From Deltaproteobacteria bacterium (lineage in GTDB: Bacteria > Desulfobacterota > Desulfobacteria > Desulfobacterales > B30-G6): DNA of 64,000 bases. The notes below the pieces were generated by a model. It was given only the letters and a program-made list of their open reading frames with translations, did no database searches and was not told where the DNA came from. Made by a program: the position numbers and the translations under genes. Position 1 is the first letter of the stretch, and each line of letters opens with the position of its first letter. Positions 7,352 to 15,159 of the stretch are shown one piece after another. Location of the stretch: the NCBI GenBank assembly GCA_022340465.1, contig JAJDNW010000066.1, positions 1 to 64,000 of the forward strand, given 5' to 3'.

Positions 7352-8008
7352 ATGCTGAAACTGGGTGAAAAAGGCGCCATCTTACAACGTGACAAACAAA
7401 CATATGCTATCGCGCCCCATATTCCCTGCGGGGTGGTGACACCTGAACTGCTGCGCCGGATTGCCGATGTTAGCGAAAAGTATAATGCCCAGGCCATCAA
7501 GATTACCGGGGCTACACGTATCGCAATCATCGGCATCCAAGAGGATGACGTGGATCAGGTGTGGCAGGAGATTCAGTTAGACAAAGGTGCGGCCGTAGGA
7601 CTGTGCGTACGAAGTATTCGTTCGTGCCCTGGGAACACTTACTGCAAACTGGGCAAACAAGATGCGCTGGGTATCGGCATGGAACTCGACAAGCGCTATC
7701 ATGCCAAAAGTCTGCCCGGCAAATTCAAAATGGCGGTATCCGGATGCCATCTGAGTTGCTCCGAATCCTGGGTGCGGGATATTGGCCTGATCGGCCTTAA
7801 AGACGGCTGGCAGATGGTTATCGGCGGAAACGTGGGCGCGGACCCGCGGATTGCCCAAGAGGTTGCTTCCAATCTCGATAAAGACGGCATCCTGAAGGCA
7901 GTAGAAAAAATCGTTCACTGTTATCAGGAGTCTGCTAAAAAAGGTGAGCGTCTGGGGAAAACAATCGAACGCATCGGCCTAGAACCGTTCAGGGCCGCTT
8001 TACAATAA
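7352..8008 (+). CDS. Low-molecular-weight assimilatory-type sulfite reductase (siroheme, [4Fe-4S])
   Basis: 218-residue NirA/SiR-fold protein with the siroheme/[4Fe-4S] signature C-x5-C (Cys92 and Cys98 in SCPGNTYCKLG) and C-x3-C (Cys132 and Cys136 in GCHLSCSES). The length matches the single-polypeptide assimilatory-type sulfite reductase known from Desulfovibrio vulgaris. It would reduce sulfite (or possibly nitrite) by six electrons in the cytoplasm using an external donor. The start at 7352 is chosen because AGAAAGGAGG lies seven bases upstream. No siroheme synthase, ferredoxin or DsrC gene is adjacent, and both neighbours are pseudogenes, so its electron partner must be encoded elsewhere. 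Confidence 0.85.
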   Translation: MLKLGEKGAILQRDKQTYAIAPHIPCGVVTPELLRRIADVSEKYNAQAIKITGATRIAIIGIQEDDVDQVWQEIQLDKGAAVGLCVRSIRSCPGNTYCKLGKQDALGIGMELDKRYHAKSLPGKFKMAVSGCHLSCSESWVRDIGLIGLKDGWQMVIGGNVGADPRIAQEVASNLDKDGILKAVEKIVHCYQESAKKGERLGKTIERIGLEPFRAALQ

Positions 8009-8027
8009 ATGAAACCAAAAGGACCTG

Positions 8028-8417
8028 ATGCAGCCCTTTTTAAAACCGGGAAAAATTATCACGTTCCAGCGCACCCATTTATACGAACAGGGCGTGTTTA
8101 AAGAAATCATAGAACGGGTCACCCTTTCCAACAGGTATGGGGTATCTAGCTGCCACCCCGTGTCCGGAATCAGCTGATCTACACCAGCCAGGGTCTGAAC
8201 ATACCGGCTGGCGAAGCTGTCCCTGAAGACGACGGTGTGTTGCTATTCAGCCGACCAAGTTCACACGAGACGATTGTCAATTCCCTACTCGCCTACCAGC
8301 CATTCGCACCCGCCGTGTGTGTATGATCGAGGCGCTCTTTTGGCTGGTTATGTTTACGATGATATTGGTGAATGCCTTGTCGATCTGACCGCTGTGATCC
8401 AAACTCACCTTTTTTGA
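8028..8417 (+). pseudogene. Frameshifted gene of unknown family
   Basis: Three consecutive frames give a continuous-looking protein of about 130 residues. It starts MQPFLKPGKIITFQRTHLYE to 8177, shifts to LIYTSQGLNIPAGEAVPEDD and on to AYQPFAPA near 8320, then shifts again to YDRGALLAGYVYDDIGECLV and ends at 8417. Each segment has protein-like composition and ends in a stop soon after the switch. At least two frameshifts are needed to rebuild it. I do not recognise the family. It directly follows the sulfite reductase and may once have been in the same operon. Confidence 0.4.
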
Positions 8418-8503
8418 GGTACACACATGGACCCGAAGCTTGAACTTCTCAGAAAATGGACACTTCGTGCGCATGGGTGATAGATGATCGTTTTAGAAAA
8501 AAT

Positions 8504-9508
8504 ATGGACTCTTTGACACAGTTAACATTGGGAGCCGCTTGCGGAGAGGCAGTACTTGGAAAAAAAGTCGGCAGGAGGGCCCTGTTTTGGGGGGCCGTCT
8601 TAGGGACACTGCCCGATCTGGATGTCTTTATCCCCCTGGGTGGGCCTGTAAATGATTTTGTCTATCACCGAAGCTTTAGCCATTCTTTGCTTCTCCTGGC
8701 TCTTTTATCGCCGATAATCGCTTGGCTGATTACAAAAGTCCATTCTGACACGAAGCAATATTATCGTGAATGGTTTCTGCTTTCCTTCCTTGTACTGGAA
8801 GCCAGTGTGCTTCTGGACCTGATGACGATATACGGGACACAAATCTTTTGGCCTTTCGACACCACGCCCATGGCAATTCCGGTTCTGTTTATTATTGATC
8901 CCCTTTTTACCCTACCGCTTTTATCGGGCATCCTTGCGGTGCTGGTGCTGAAAAAACATCAATCGTTGGGCCATCAACTCAACAAGGCTGGCCTGCTTCT
9001 CAGCCTGGCCTATCTTGCTTGGGCGCTTTGCGCCGGAGAAATTATCGAAGGCAGGGTGAGGGAGAAGCTTGCTCGCCAGGAGGTTTCCTATTCCCAGCTC
9101 GTATCCTCCCCGGCGCCCTTTACCACCTTGCTTTGGCGGGTGGTGGGCATCGAAAAAGACCGGTATTTCGAAACCTACATTTCACTATTCGATGGGAATA
9201 CGCCGTTGTTCGTGGATTTCTACCCCAGGAATTTGGCATTGATGACCGGCATCGAAGAACATCCTCCGGTTGCAAAGCTAAAATGGTTCACCAGGGGATA
9301 TTATAACTTTTCTACTCTGGATGAGTACGTCATCATGACCGATTTGCGCATGGGGTCGGAACCCGACTATGTTTTTCGCTTCAAGGTCGCTAAATTGGAA
9401 GATTTGCACCCTCACCCAATTGACGATGAAAAGTTAAGAACCAAAATGGATTGGCGGGGCCTGGCTTGGGTTTGGAAAAGAATCTGGAACGCCATGCCTA
9501 TCATTTGA
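8504..9508 (+). CDS. YdjM-like membrane-bound metal-dependent hydrolase (DUF457)
   Basis: 334-residue membrane protein beginning MDSLTQLTLGAACGEAVLG, the typical start of the YdjM/DUF457 family. Metal-binding motifs are LPDLDVFIP (about residues 40-48) and YHRSFSHSLL (about 57-66), followed by DLMTIYGTQIFWPF. Several transmembrane helices cover about residues 60-190. A soluble C-terminal domain of about 130 residues follows. The start at 8504 is chosen over an upstream in-frame ATG because the family begins here. Family members are proposed metal-dependent hydrolases induced by DNA damage or acting in membranes; the actual substrate is unknown. Confidence 0.8.
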   Translation: MDSLTQLTLGAACGEAVLGKKVGRRALFWGAVLGTLPDLDVFIPLGGPVNDFVYHRSFSHSLLLLALLSPIIAWLITKVHSDTKQYYREWFLLSFLVLEASVLLDLMTIYGTQIFWPFDTTPMAIPVLFIIDPLFTLPLLSGILAVLVLKKHQSLGHQLNKAGLLLSLAYLAWALCAGEIIEGRVREKLARQEVSYSQLVSSPAPFTTLLWRVVGIEKDRYFETYISLFDGNTPLFVDFYPRNLALMTGIEEHPPVAKLKWFTRGYYNFSTLDEYVIMTDLRMGSEPDYVFRFKVAKLEDLHPHPIDDEKLRTKMDWRGLAWVWKRIWNAMPII

Positions 9509-9850
9509 TCACATTTAATCTATACAAGTCTAGACTTCTCCCAACTCAAAATGCCATATATGGTCTTTAGGCATCTGCCTCTTTATATCATCAATCGACG
9601 GTCACATGCTCAATTAAATTCATGCTTGAAAAAGGGCGTACCCGCCGCCTGCCAAATTCGGAACATCACTGAAAAAACTGCTATAAATGCCTTTAGTCAA
9701 GCTGGGGTATTTTTCAAGGGGTTTTTAAACCCCTTAAGTAATAGGTATTTGCCCTTATAAACACATTAAATATTACCCATTGTAATTGACGGATCAGCTC
9801 TTAATTTTTTGTTTATCAGTACAGAATTTGAAATACGGGAGGACTCAATC
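9509..9850. other. Intergenic stretch with a palindromic hairpin
   Basis: No gene is visible in these 340 bp. The only structure is the perfect hairpin at 9716-9735. Confidence 0.5.
9716..9735. terminator. Perfect hairpin, possible terminator
   Basis: AAGGGGTTT and AAACCCCTT form a nine-base perfect stem with a two-base loop. No strong T tract follows on either strand, so termination is only a guess. It separates the YdjM-like gene from the MoaD-like operon. Confidence 0.35.
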
Positions 9851-10087
9851 ATGAAAGTAAATTTAAAATGTTTCGCAACATTGAGCAAGGACAGCCAGTG
9901 TGACTACAGGGAGAGTACGGCCTATGACTTGAGCGAGGGCGCGACCGTTAACGATCTCGCGGAACGTGCCGAAATCTTACCCAAAGACATTAAAATTGCA
10001 TTTGTCAACAGTCGGGTCGTAGCTCTTGAAACGGTATTGTCAGACGGTGACAATGTTGGACTCGCACCTGCCGTGGGAGGCATGTAG
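9851..10087 (+). CDS. MoaD/ThiS-family beta-grasp sulfur-carrier-like protein
   Basis: 78-residue ubiquitin-like protein starting MKVNLKCFATLSKD, with DGDNVGLAPAVGGM at the C-terminus. MoaD and ThiS carry sulfur as a thiocarboxylate on a terminal Gly-Gly. Here one Met follows the Gly-Gly, so it would need trimming or would act differently. GGGAGG lies eight bases before the ATG. It is the first gene of a three-gene run with an RND adaptor (gap 18 bp) and an RND pump. No MoaE, MoeB or tungsten oxidoreductase gene is adjacent. Confidence 0.75.
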   Translation: MKVNLKCFATLSKDSQCDYRESTAYDLSEGATVNDLAERAEILPKDIKIAFVNSRVVALETVLSDGDNVGLAPAVGGM

Positions 10088-10105
10088 CGCTTAAGGAAGA
10101 TCATT

Positions 10106-11239
10106 ATGAAAATGTTCACACGAATTACATTCGCAATTCTCGGTCTCTTAGCTGTCGTGGGGGCTTTAAGCGCAGTAAAGGGCCTTCAAATCAAACAGAT
10201 GATTGCCCAGGGCGAATCCTTTGTGCCGCCGCCGCAAGTCGTTAGCGCCGCAACGGTTGAGCGGATGACCTGGGAAGATACCATTCAGGCCGTCGGGACC
10301 CTGACAGCGGTCAAGGGTCTTGAGGTAAAAGCCGAGCTCTCTGGAAAGATTGTGAAGATAGGCTTTAAATCCGGGGCGCTCGTCAGTGCGGGACAACTGT
10401 TGGTCCAGCAGGACGTCTCCATCGAAAAGGCGCAATTAAAGGTAGCCGCCAGCGAAAGAGACCTGGCCCAGAAAGAATTAGCGCGTATACAAACCCTGTA
10501 CAAGAAAAAGGTTGTCTCCATCTCTCAAATGGACGAGCTTCGATCGCGACTTGAACAGGCCGCGGCCCAGGTCGAGCTCATACAGGCCAGTATCGCCAAG
10601 AAATCCGTCAAAGCGCCCTTTAGCGGTCGTCTTGGCTTTCGGCAAGTCAATCTGGGAGAGGTGATCATGCCTGGACAGTCCATTGTGGCGCTGCAGTCTC
10701 TAGATTCCGTTTATGTCACTTTTCAGCTGCCGCAGCAATATTTGGACAAGCTGAAAAAAAACCTGGTTGTCAGAGTCAAATCCGATGCACTTGGGGATCA
10801 GACCCTTGAGGGAAAAATTTCTGCACTCAACGCGGATGTTGATAGCGAGACCCGAAACATTGAAGTACAGGCGATACTGCCCAATAGGGATGGGCGATTA
10901 CGCCCCGGTATGTATGTGACTGTGGCGGTTCTATTGCCCGTACAAAAGCGGGTGCTGACCGTTCCTGCCACGGCGATCAATTTTGCGCCGTATGGTGATT
11001 CGGTTTTTCTGGTTGAGGTATCCGATGAAACTGCAGATTCCGGTCAGTTGGTTTTACGTCAGCAATTTGTGCAACTAGGTGATAGACAGGGCGACTACGT
11101 GGCGGTCCAAGATGGTGTAAGCCTCGGACAACAGGTGGTCAGTACAGGGGTGTTCAAACTGCGCAATGGCCAGAAGGTTGTTATTGACAACAGCAAAGCA
11201 CCAACCTTTGAAACATCACCAAGGCCTGAAGACGCATGA
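10106..11239 (+). CDS. RND efflux periplasmic adaptor (membrane fusion protein)
   Basis: 377-residue HlyD/AcrA-type adaptor. An N-terminal signal anchor covers about residues 5-25. Then come the lipoyl/biotinyl half (TLTAVKGLEVKAELSGKIVK), an alpha-helical hairpin of about 75 residues around 115-165, the second lipoyl half (VKAPFSGRLGFRQVNLGEVI), and beta-barrel and membrane-proximal domains (RLRPGMYVTV, VPATAI). It bridges an inner-membrane RND pump to an outer-membrane channel. The RND gene starts 13 bp downstream. No TolC-like gene is present in the window, so the outer-membrane factor must be shared. Confidence 0.93.
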   Translation: MKMFTRITFAILGLLAVVGALSAVKGLQIKQMIAQGESFVPPPQVVSAATVERMTWEDTIQAVGTLTAVKGLEVKAELSGKIVKIGFKSGALVSAGQLLVQQDVSIEKAQLKVAASERDLAQKELARIQTLYKKKVVSISQMDELRSRLEQAAAQVELIQASIAKKSVKAPFSGRLGFRQVNLGEVIMPGQSIVALQSLDSVYVTFQLPQQYLDKLKKNLVVRVKSDALGDQTLEGKISALNADVDSETRNIEVQAILPNRDGRLRPGMYVTVAVLLPVQKRVLTVPATAINFAPYGDSVFLVEVSDETADSGQLVLRQQFVQLGDRQGDYVAVQDGVSLGQQVVSTGVFKLRNGQKVVIDNSKAPTFETSPRPEDA

Positions 11240-11252
11240 CAGGAAAACTGAT

Positions 11253-14200
11253 ATGAGAGTTACAGACATATTCATACGCCGCCCGGTATTGGCCATCGTA
11301 ATCAGCCTGATCATTATCATTGCGGGCGGTCAGGCTTTTTTGAATCTCAATGTCCGCCAATACCCGCGTAGTGAGAACGCGGCCGTAACAGTGACGACGG
11401 CCTATACCGGTGCCAATGCAGAGTTAGTGCGGGGATTTATCACCACACCGCTTGAGCGTGCCATTGCGGCGGCTGATGGCATCGACTATATCCAATCCAG
11501 CAGCGCGCAGGGGGTTTCGACTATTACAGCGCGTTTAGATCTTAACGCAGACGCCATCAAGGCGCTGTCTGAAATTAGTTCTAAAGTTGATCAGGTGCGC
11601 GGCAACCTTCCGCCAGAGGCCGAGGTGCCTGTTATTAATGTCGAGTCGGCTGATAGCCGATTTGCATCCGCCTACTTGAGTTTCACTTCTGACATTTTAC
11701 AGCAAAATCAGATAACCGATTATCTCGTTCGTGTGGTGCAACCGCGACTGTCAGCCATTGCCGGTGTCCAGCGGGCCGATATATTGGGTGGCCGTACCTT
11801 TGCCATGCGAATTTGGCTCAAACCCGAGCGGATGGCGGCCTACAATGTTAGCCCGGTGCAGGTGCGTCAGGCCCTTGCCGCCAACAATTTTCTGGCAGCT
11901 ATCGGGCAAACCAAGGGATCACTTGTTCAGGTTAATTTGACAGCCGATACAGATCTTCAGTCCGTGCAAGAATTTGAGCGTTTGGTCATTCGCGAAGAAA
12001 ATGGCGCCATCATTCGTCTCCAAGACGTGGCCGATGTGGTGCTGGGTGCTGAAGACTATGATACAGAGGTCCGCTTTTCAGGTCAGACAGCTGTTTTCAT
12101 GGGCATCTGGCCCCTGCCCAATGCCAATAGTCTGAATGTGATCCGAGCAATTCGAAATGAAATGGATTCCATTACCGCTGAGCTGCCCGGTGGATTAACC
12201 GGGCGGGTGGCTTACGATGCAACCGCCTACATCGAGAGTGCCATTTCAGAGGTCACCCACACCCTGGTGATAACCCTTTTAATTGTGGTGGCAGTCATTT
12301 TTTTGTTTATGGGCTCCCTGCGCTCGGCGCTGGTGCCCCTCGTGGCTATCCCCTTGTCACTCATCGGTGGGCTGTTTCTCATGCAGGTGTTCGGCTTTTC
12401 CATTAATCTGTTGACGCTGCTGGCCATTGTCCTGGCGGTGGGGTTGGTTGTGGATGATGCCATCGTGATGGTTGAGAATATCGAGCGGCATCTTCGCATG
12501 GGCAAATCACCCAAAGCTGCCGCCATTGCCGGGGCTCGCGAACTGGTCGGTCCGGTTGTGGCTACCACCATCGTTCTGGTGGCGGTCTATGCACCCATTG
12601 GATTGCAAGGGGGCTTGACGGGCTCACTTTTCCGGGAGTTTGCCTTTACGCTGGCCGGTGCAGTGACCATTTCAACGGTGGTTGCACTGACCTTATCGCC
12701 CATGATGTCGTCAAAGCTGCTCAAGCCCGGCATGGCTGATCGCGGACTGGCAGGGAAAATCTCCCGGAGATTCAAACGACTCAGTACCTATTATGGACGC
12801 CTTGTGGAGAGTACGTTGAAGTCCCGTCCGGCTGTATATGCCGTCTGGATCATTCTCGGTCTGGTTGCCATTCCGCTTTATATGATGTCTGCAAAGGAGC
12901 TGGCCCCTACTGAAGATCAGGGCGTTATTTTCGGAATTGTGGATGCCGCCGCCAACGCCACCCTCGACCAGACCAGCCGGAATGCGGCGCATGCCAATGA
13001 TGTATTTATGGACGTGCCCGAAACAAACTACACCTTTCAGATCACGTCACCATCCGGCGGATTCGGCGGGATGGTCGTACAGCCATGGGATCAACGGGAA
13101 CGGACCATTTTCGAGATATTGCCTGAGGTTCAGATGGGTCTTGGGCAAATACCGGGGATTCAGATGTTTGCCGTAACCCCCCCGGCACTCCCGGGTGGGG
13201 GGCAGTTCCCCGTGGAATTTATCCTGGCTTCTACAGACGAACCAGAGAAAATATTGGATGTGGCCCGTCAGTTGCAGATCAAGGCCATCCAGAGCGGGAT
13301 GTTTGCCTTTCCGCCAATCATCGATGTCAAGATTGATCAGCCCGAAACGGAAATTCAAATTGACCGGGACAAGGTTGCGGATTTGGGTCTCAACCTTCAG
13401 CAGGTGGGGAGGGATCTGTCTTCACTGGTGGGGGGCAACTATGTCAATCGGTTTAGCATTGATGGGCGCAGCTATAAGATTATCCCGCAGATAAAGCGAA
13501 CGGATCGATTGACCGCGGAACAGTTGAGAAACGTTTATGTCAGTGGCCCGGATAATCGGTTGGTGCCCTTGAGCACCATTGCAACCCTTGAGAATCGTAC
13601 CGTGGCACGTGCCATCAACCGTTTTCAGCAATTCAATGCGGTGACCCTCAGTGGCGTAGCGGTGCGGCCTTTGGATGACGCCCTGCGCTTTCTCGAAGAC
13701 GAGGCCGCCAAGATTCTCCCGCCCGGCTACGTAATTGACTATACGGGTGAATCCCGGCAGCTGCGCACCGAGGGCAACAAGTTCTTGCCCGCCTTTAGCC
13801 TGGCTCTTATCATGATTTTTCTTACCCTTGCAGCGCAGTACAACAGCTTTCGCGATCCCTTTGTCATTATGGCGGGCTCCGTTCCCCTGGCGTTGTTTGG
13901 TGCTCTCATTTTTACCTTTCTGCGGATGCCCAATCCCAATGTCGCCTTCTGGACGGATAGCATATCGACGACCCTCAATATATACTCACAAGTGGGTCTG
14001 GTAACGCTGGTGGGTGTTGTGTCCAAAAACGGTATTTTAATTGTAGAATTCGCCAATAAGCTTCAACGACAAGGCCGAAGCAAGCATGCTGCCATCCGCG
14101 AAGCGGCCCAGACCCGCTTGCGACCCGTTTTAATGACCAGTTTTGCCACTATTGTCGGCTATTTTCCCCTGATCTTAGCCAGCGGCGCCGGGGCTGCATC

Positions 14201-14480
14201 ACGCAACTCCATTGGCCTGGTTTTGGTGGGAGGGATGGCTGTTGGTACGGCATTTACGTTGTTGGTAATTCCATCAATTTACATGCTCATTGCCCGTGAA
14301 CGCAAGCAAACGGCAGTCGCGGCGACTGATCCTGACGATGTGACCACGGCGTGCTTATTACCGCAGCCCAGTGATTTTAAAGTGCCAGTTGGTTGCCGTT
14401 TGACCGCCGAAGACGATTGCCAGTGGACCATCAACTGTAATACCCCCCAAGTGGTTGAGTTGAAAAAAAAGACAGCTTGA
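11253..14480 (+). CDS. RND multidrug efflux transporter (AcrB/MexB, HAE1 type)
   Basis: 1075-residue resistance-nodulation-division pump. The N-terminus MRVTDIFIRRPVLAIVISL is the family start, and AGGAAA upstream supports 11253 rather than earlier in-frame codons. Twelve transmembrane helices with two large periplasmic loops fit the length. The proton-relay Asp pair is in helix 4 (AVGLVVDDAIVMVENIERH, near residue 405), with a counterpart Lys in VGVVSKNGILIVEFAN. Drug export is driven by proton influx. The C-terminus has an unusual hydrophilic tail of about 60 residues after the last helix, with several Cys (TACLLP, VGCRL, DDCQW, INCN). That tail is longer than in AcrB. Confidence 0.95.
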   Translation: MRVTDIFIRRPVLAIVISLIIIIAGGQAFLNLNVRQYPRSENAAVTVTTAYTGANAELVRGFITTPLERAIAAADGIDYIQSSSAQGVSTITARLDLNADAIKALSEISSKVDQVRGNLPPEAEVPVINVESADSRFASAYLSFTSDILQQNQITDYLVRVVQPRLSAIAGVQRADILGGRTFAMRIWLKPERMAAYNVSPVQVRQALAANNFLAAIGQTKGSLVQVNLTADTDLQSVQEFERLVIREENGAIIRLQDVADVVLGAEDYDTEVRFSGQTAVFMGIWPLPNANSLNVIRAIRNEMDSITAELPGGLTGRVAYDATAYIESAISEVTHTLVITLLIVVAVIFLFMGSLRSALVPLVAIPLSLIGGLFLMQVFGFSINLLTLLAIVLAVGLVVDDAIVMVENIERHLRMGKSPKAAAIAGARELVGPVVATTIVLVAVYAPIGLQGGLTGSLFREFAFTLAGAVTISTVVALTLSPMMSSKLLKPGMADRGLAGKISRRFKRLSTYYGRLVESTLKSRPAVYAVWIILGLVAIPLYMMSAKELAPTEDQGVIFGIVDAAANATLDQTSRNAAHANDVFMDVPETNYTFQITSPSGGFGGMVVQPWDQRERTIFEILPEVQMGLGQIPGIQMFAVTPPALPGGGQFPVEFILASTDEPEKILDVARQLQIKAIQSGMFAFPPIIDVKIDQPETEIQIDRDKVADLGLNLQQVGRDLSSLVGGNYVNRFSIDGRSYKIIPQIKRTDRLTAEQLRNVYVSGPDNRLVPLSTIATLENRTVARAINRFQQFNAVTLSGVAVRPLDDALRFLEDEAAKILPPGYVIDYTGESRQLRTEGNKFLPAFSLALIMIFLTLAAQYNSFRDPFVIMAGSVPLALFGALIFTFLRMPNPNVAFWTDSISTTLNIYSQVGLVTLVGVVSKNGILIVEFANKLQRQGRSKHAAIREAAQTRLRPVLMTSFATIVGYFPLILASGAGAASRNSIGLVLVGGMAVGTAFTLLVIPSIYMLIARERKQTAVAATDPDDVTTACLLPQPSDFKVPVGCRLTAEDDCQWTINCNTPQVVELKKKTA

Positions 14481-14489
14481 ACCGCAGTA

Positions 14490-14612
14490 GTGAACGCAAT
14501 CAAATTTTTTGATCCGATTACACCAGGTGAAATCCTGCGTAAAGACTTTATGGAACCATTCGGTATCAGCATCAATAAGCTCTCTCGTGACCTTTCTGTT
14601 CCTCCCATTTGA
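14490..14612 (+). pseudogene. Truncated HigA-type antitoxin
   Basis: GTG-started frame of 40 residues containing FFDPITPGEILRKDFMEPFG and then ISINKLSRDLSVPP. This is the N-terminal half of a HigA/VapI helix-turn-helix antitoxin, whose family normally continues with an RRxxEI..GKR recognition helix to about 95-100 residues. The frame stops right at VPPI. No HigB toxin gene is adjacent. It begins 9 bp after the RND pump stop. It is most likely a dead remnant of an addiction module. Confidence 0.7.
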
Positions 14613-14681
14613 AACGTTGATAGCCAACTTCTTAAGTCATCGATGTGACTTAAAATAATTCTTGAGGTTCTGTTAACCCCC

Positions 14682-14787
14682 AACGTTGCAAAAGCCTGAG
14701 GGCTTCAGAGTCAAGGCGCCTGAGGGTGAAGTCGTAGTTCTTTACTTCGAACCCTCAGCAACGTAGAATCTGAAGTTTTCAGGCTTT
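14682..14787. repeat. Long imperfect foldback (about 105 bp)
   Basis: Nested inverted repeats. Outer arms are at 14691-14709 and 14769-14787 (16 of 19 pair, the three mismatches together in the middle). Inner arms are CTGAGGGTGAAGT at 14720-14732 and its partner at 14744-14758 with a two-base bulge. ACGTTG at 14683 also pairs with CAACGT at 14759. The fold could be a structured RNA or a small foldback mobile element. No coding frame explains it. Confidence 0.55.
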
Positions 14788-14942
14788 CCCGAAGGGTAAA
14801 CAACATGGCAAAATAGGCAAGACCCCTGGAATGCACCGGTGGTTCTATCCAGAAGCTTGCGATGTTGTTATGAATTTGTATATTATTACAATGCATTATC
14901 TATTCTCTGTCATGTTGTTTATGCAACCTTGGGGTAATAAAA

Positions 14943-15146
14943 GCAGATCAGGTTGAGGCCGAGTCTAGAATTGAATATCAGAAGCAAATCGAAATGCTGA
15001 AGCAGAAACGCCTTGAAATCGAAAACAAAGTTGCCGAGATGACGCGGTCCGGCGAGGATGCCTGGGAAGATCTAAAATCCGGGGCGGATCTAGCCTGGGA
15101 AGCCATGAACGAAGCTATCAAATCGGCAAGATCGAGACTTAGCTGA
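14943..15146 (+). pseudogene. C-terminal fragment of a coiled-coil protein
   Basis: An open frame with IEYQKQIEMLKQKRLEIENK and then GEDAWEDLKSG and AWEAMNEAIKSA ends at TGA 15144-15146. It is strongly helical and charged, and resembles the C-terminal part of sll1863-like coiled-coil proteins and the intact protein at 3157. No start codon or ribosome binding site is found upstream, where the frame runs into Cys-rich unlikely sequence. A short product from an internal ATG cannot be excluded. Confidence 0.45.
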
Positions 15147-15159
15147 TCCTAAATAGCGA

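Noticed and set aside
11166-11252. Earlier start for the RND pump adding 29 residues
   Set aside because: It would overlap the adaptor gene and lacks a ribosome binding site; the family starts at MRVTDIFIRRP.
14682-14787. Foldback as an integron attC site
   Set aside because: The conserved attC core sites (RYYYAAC and GTTRRRY) are not in place and no integron integrase or cassette array is present; the two recombinases at 111-2094 are not IntI-like in context.
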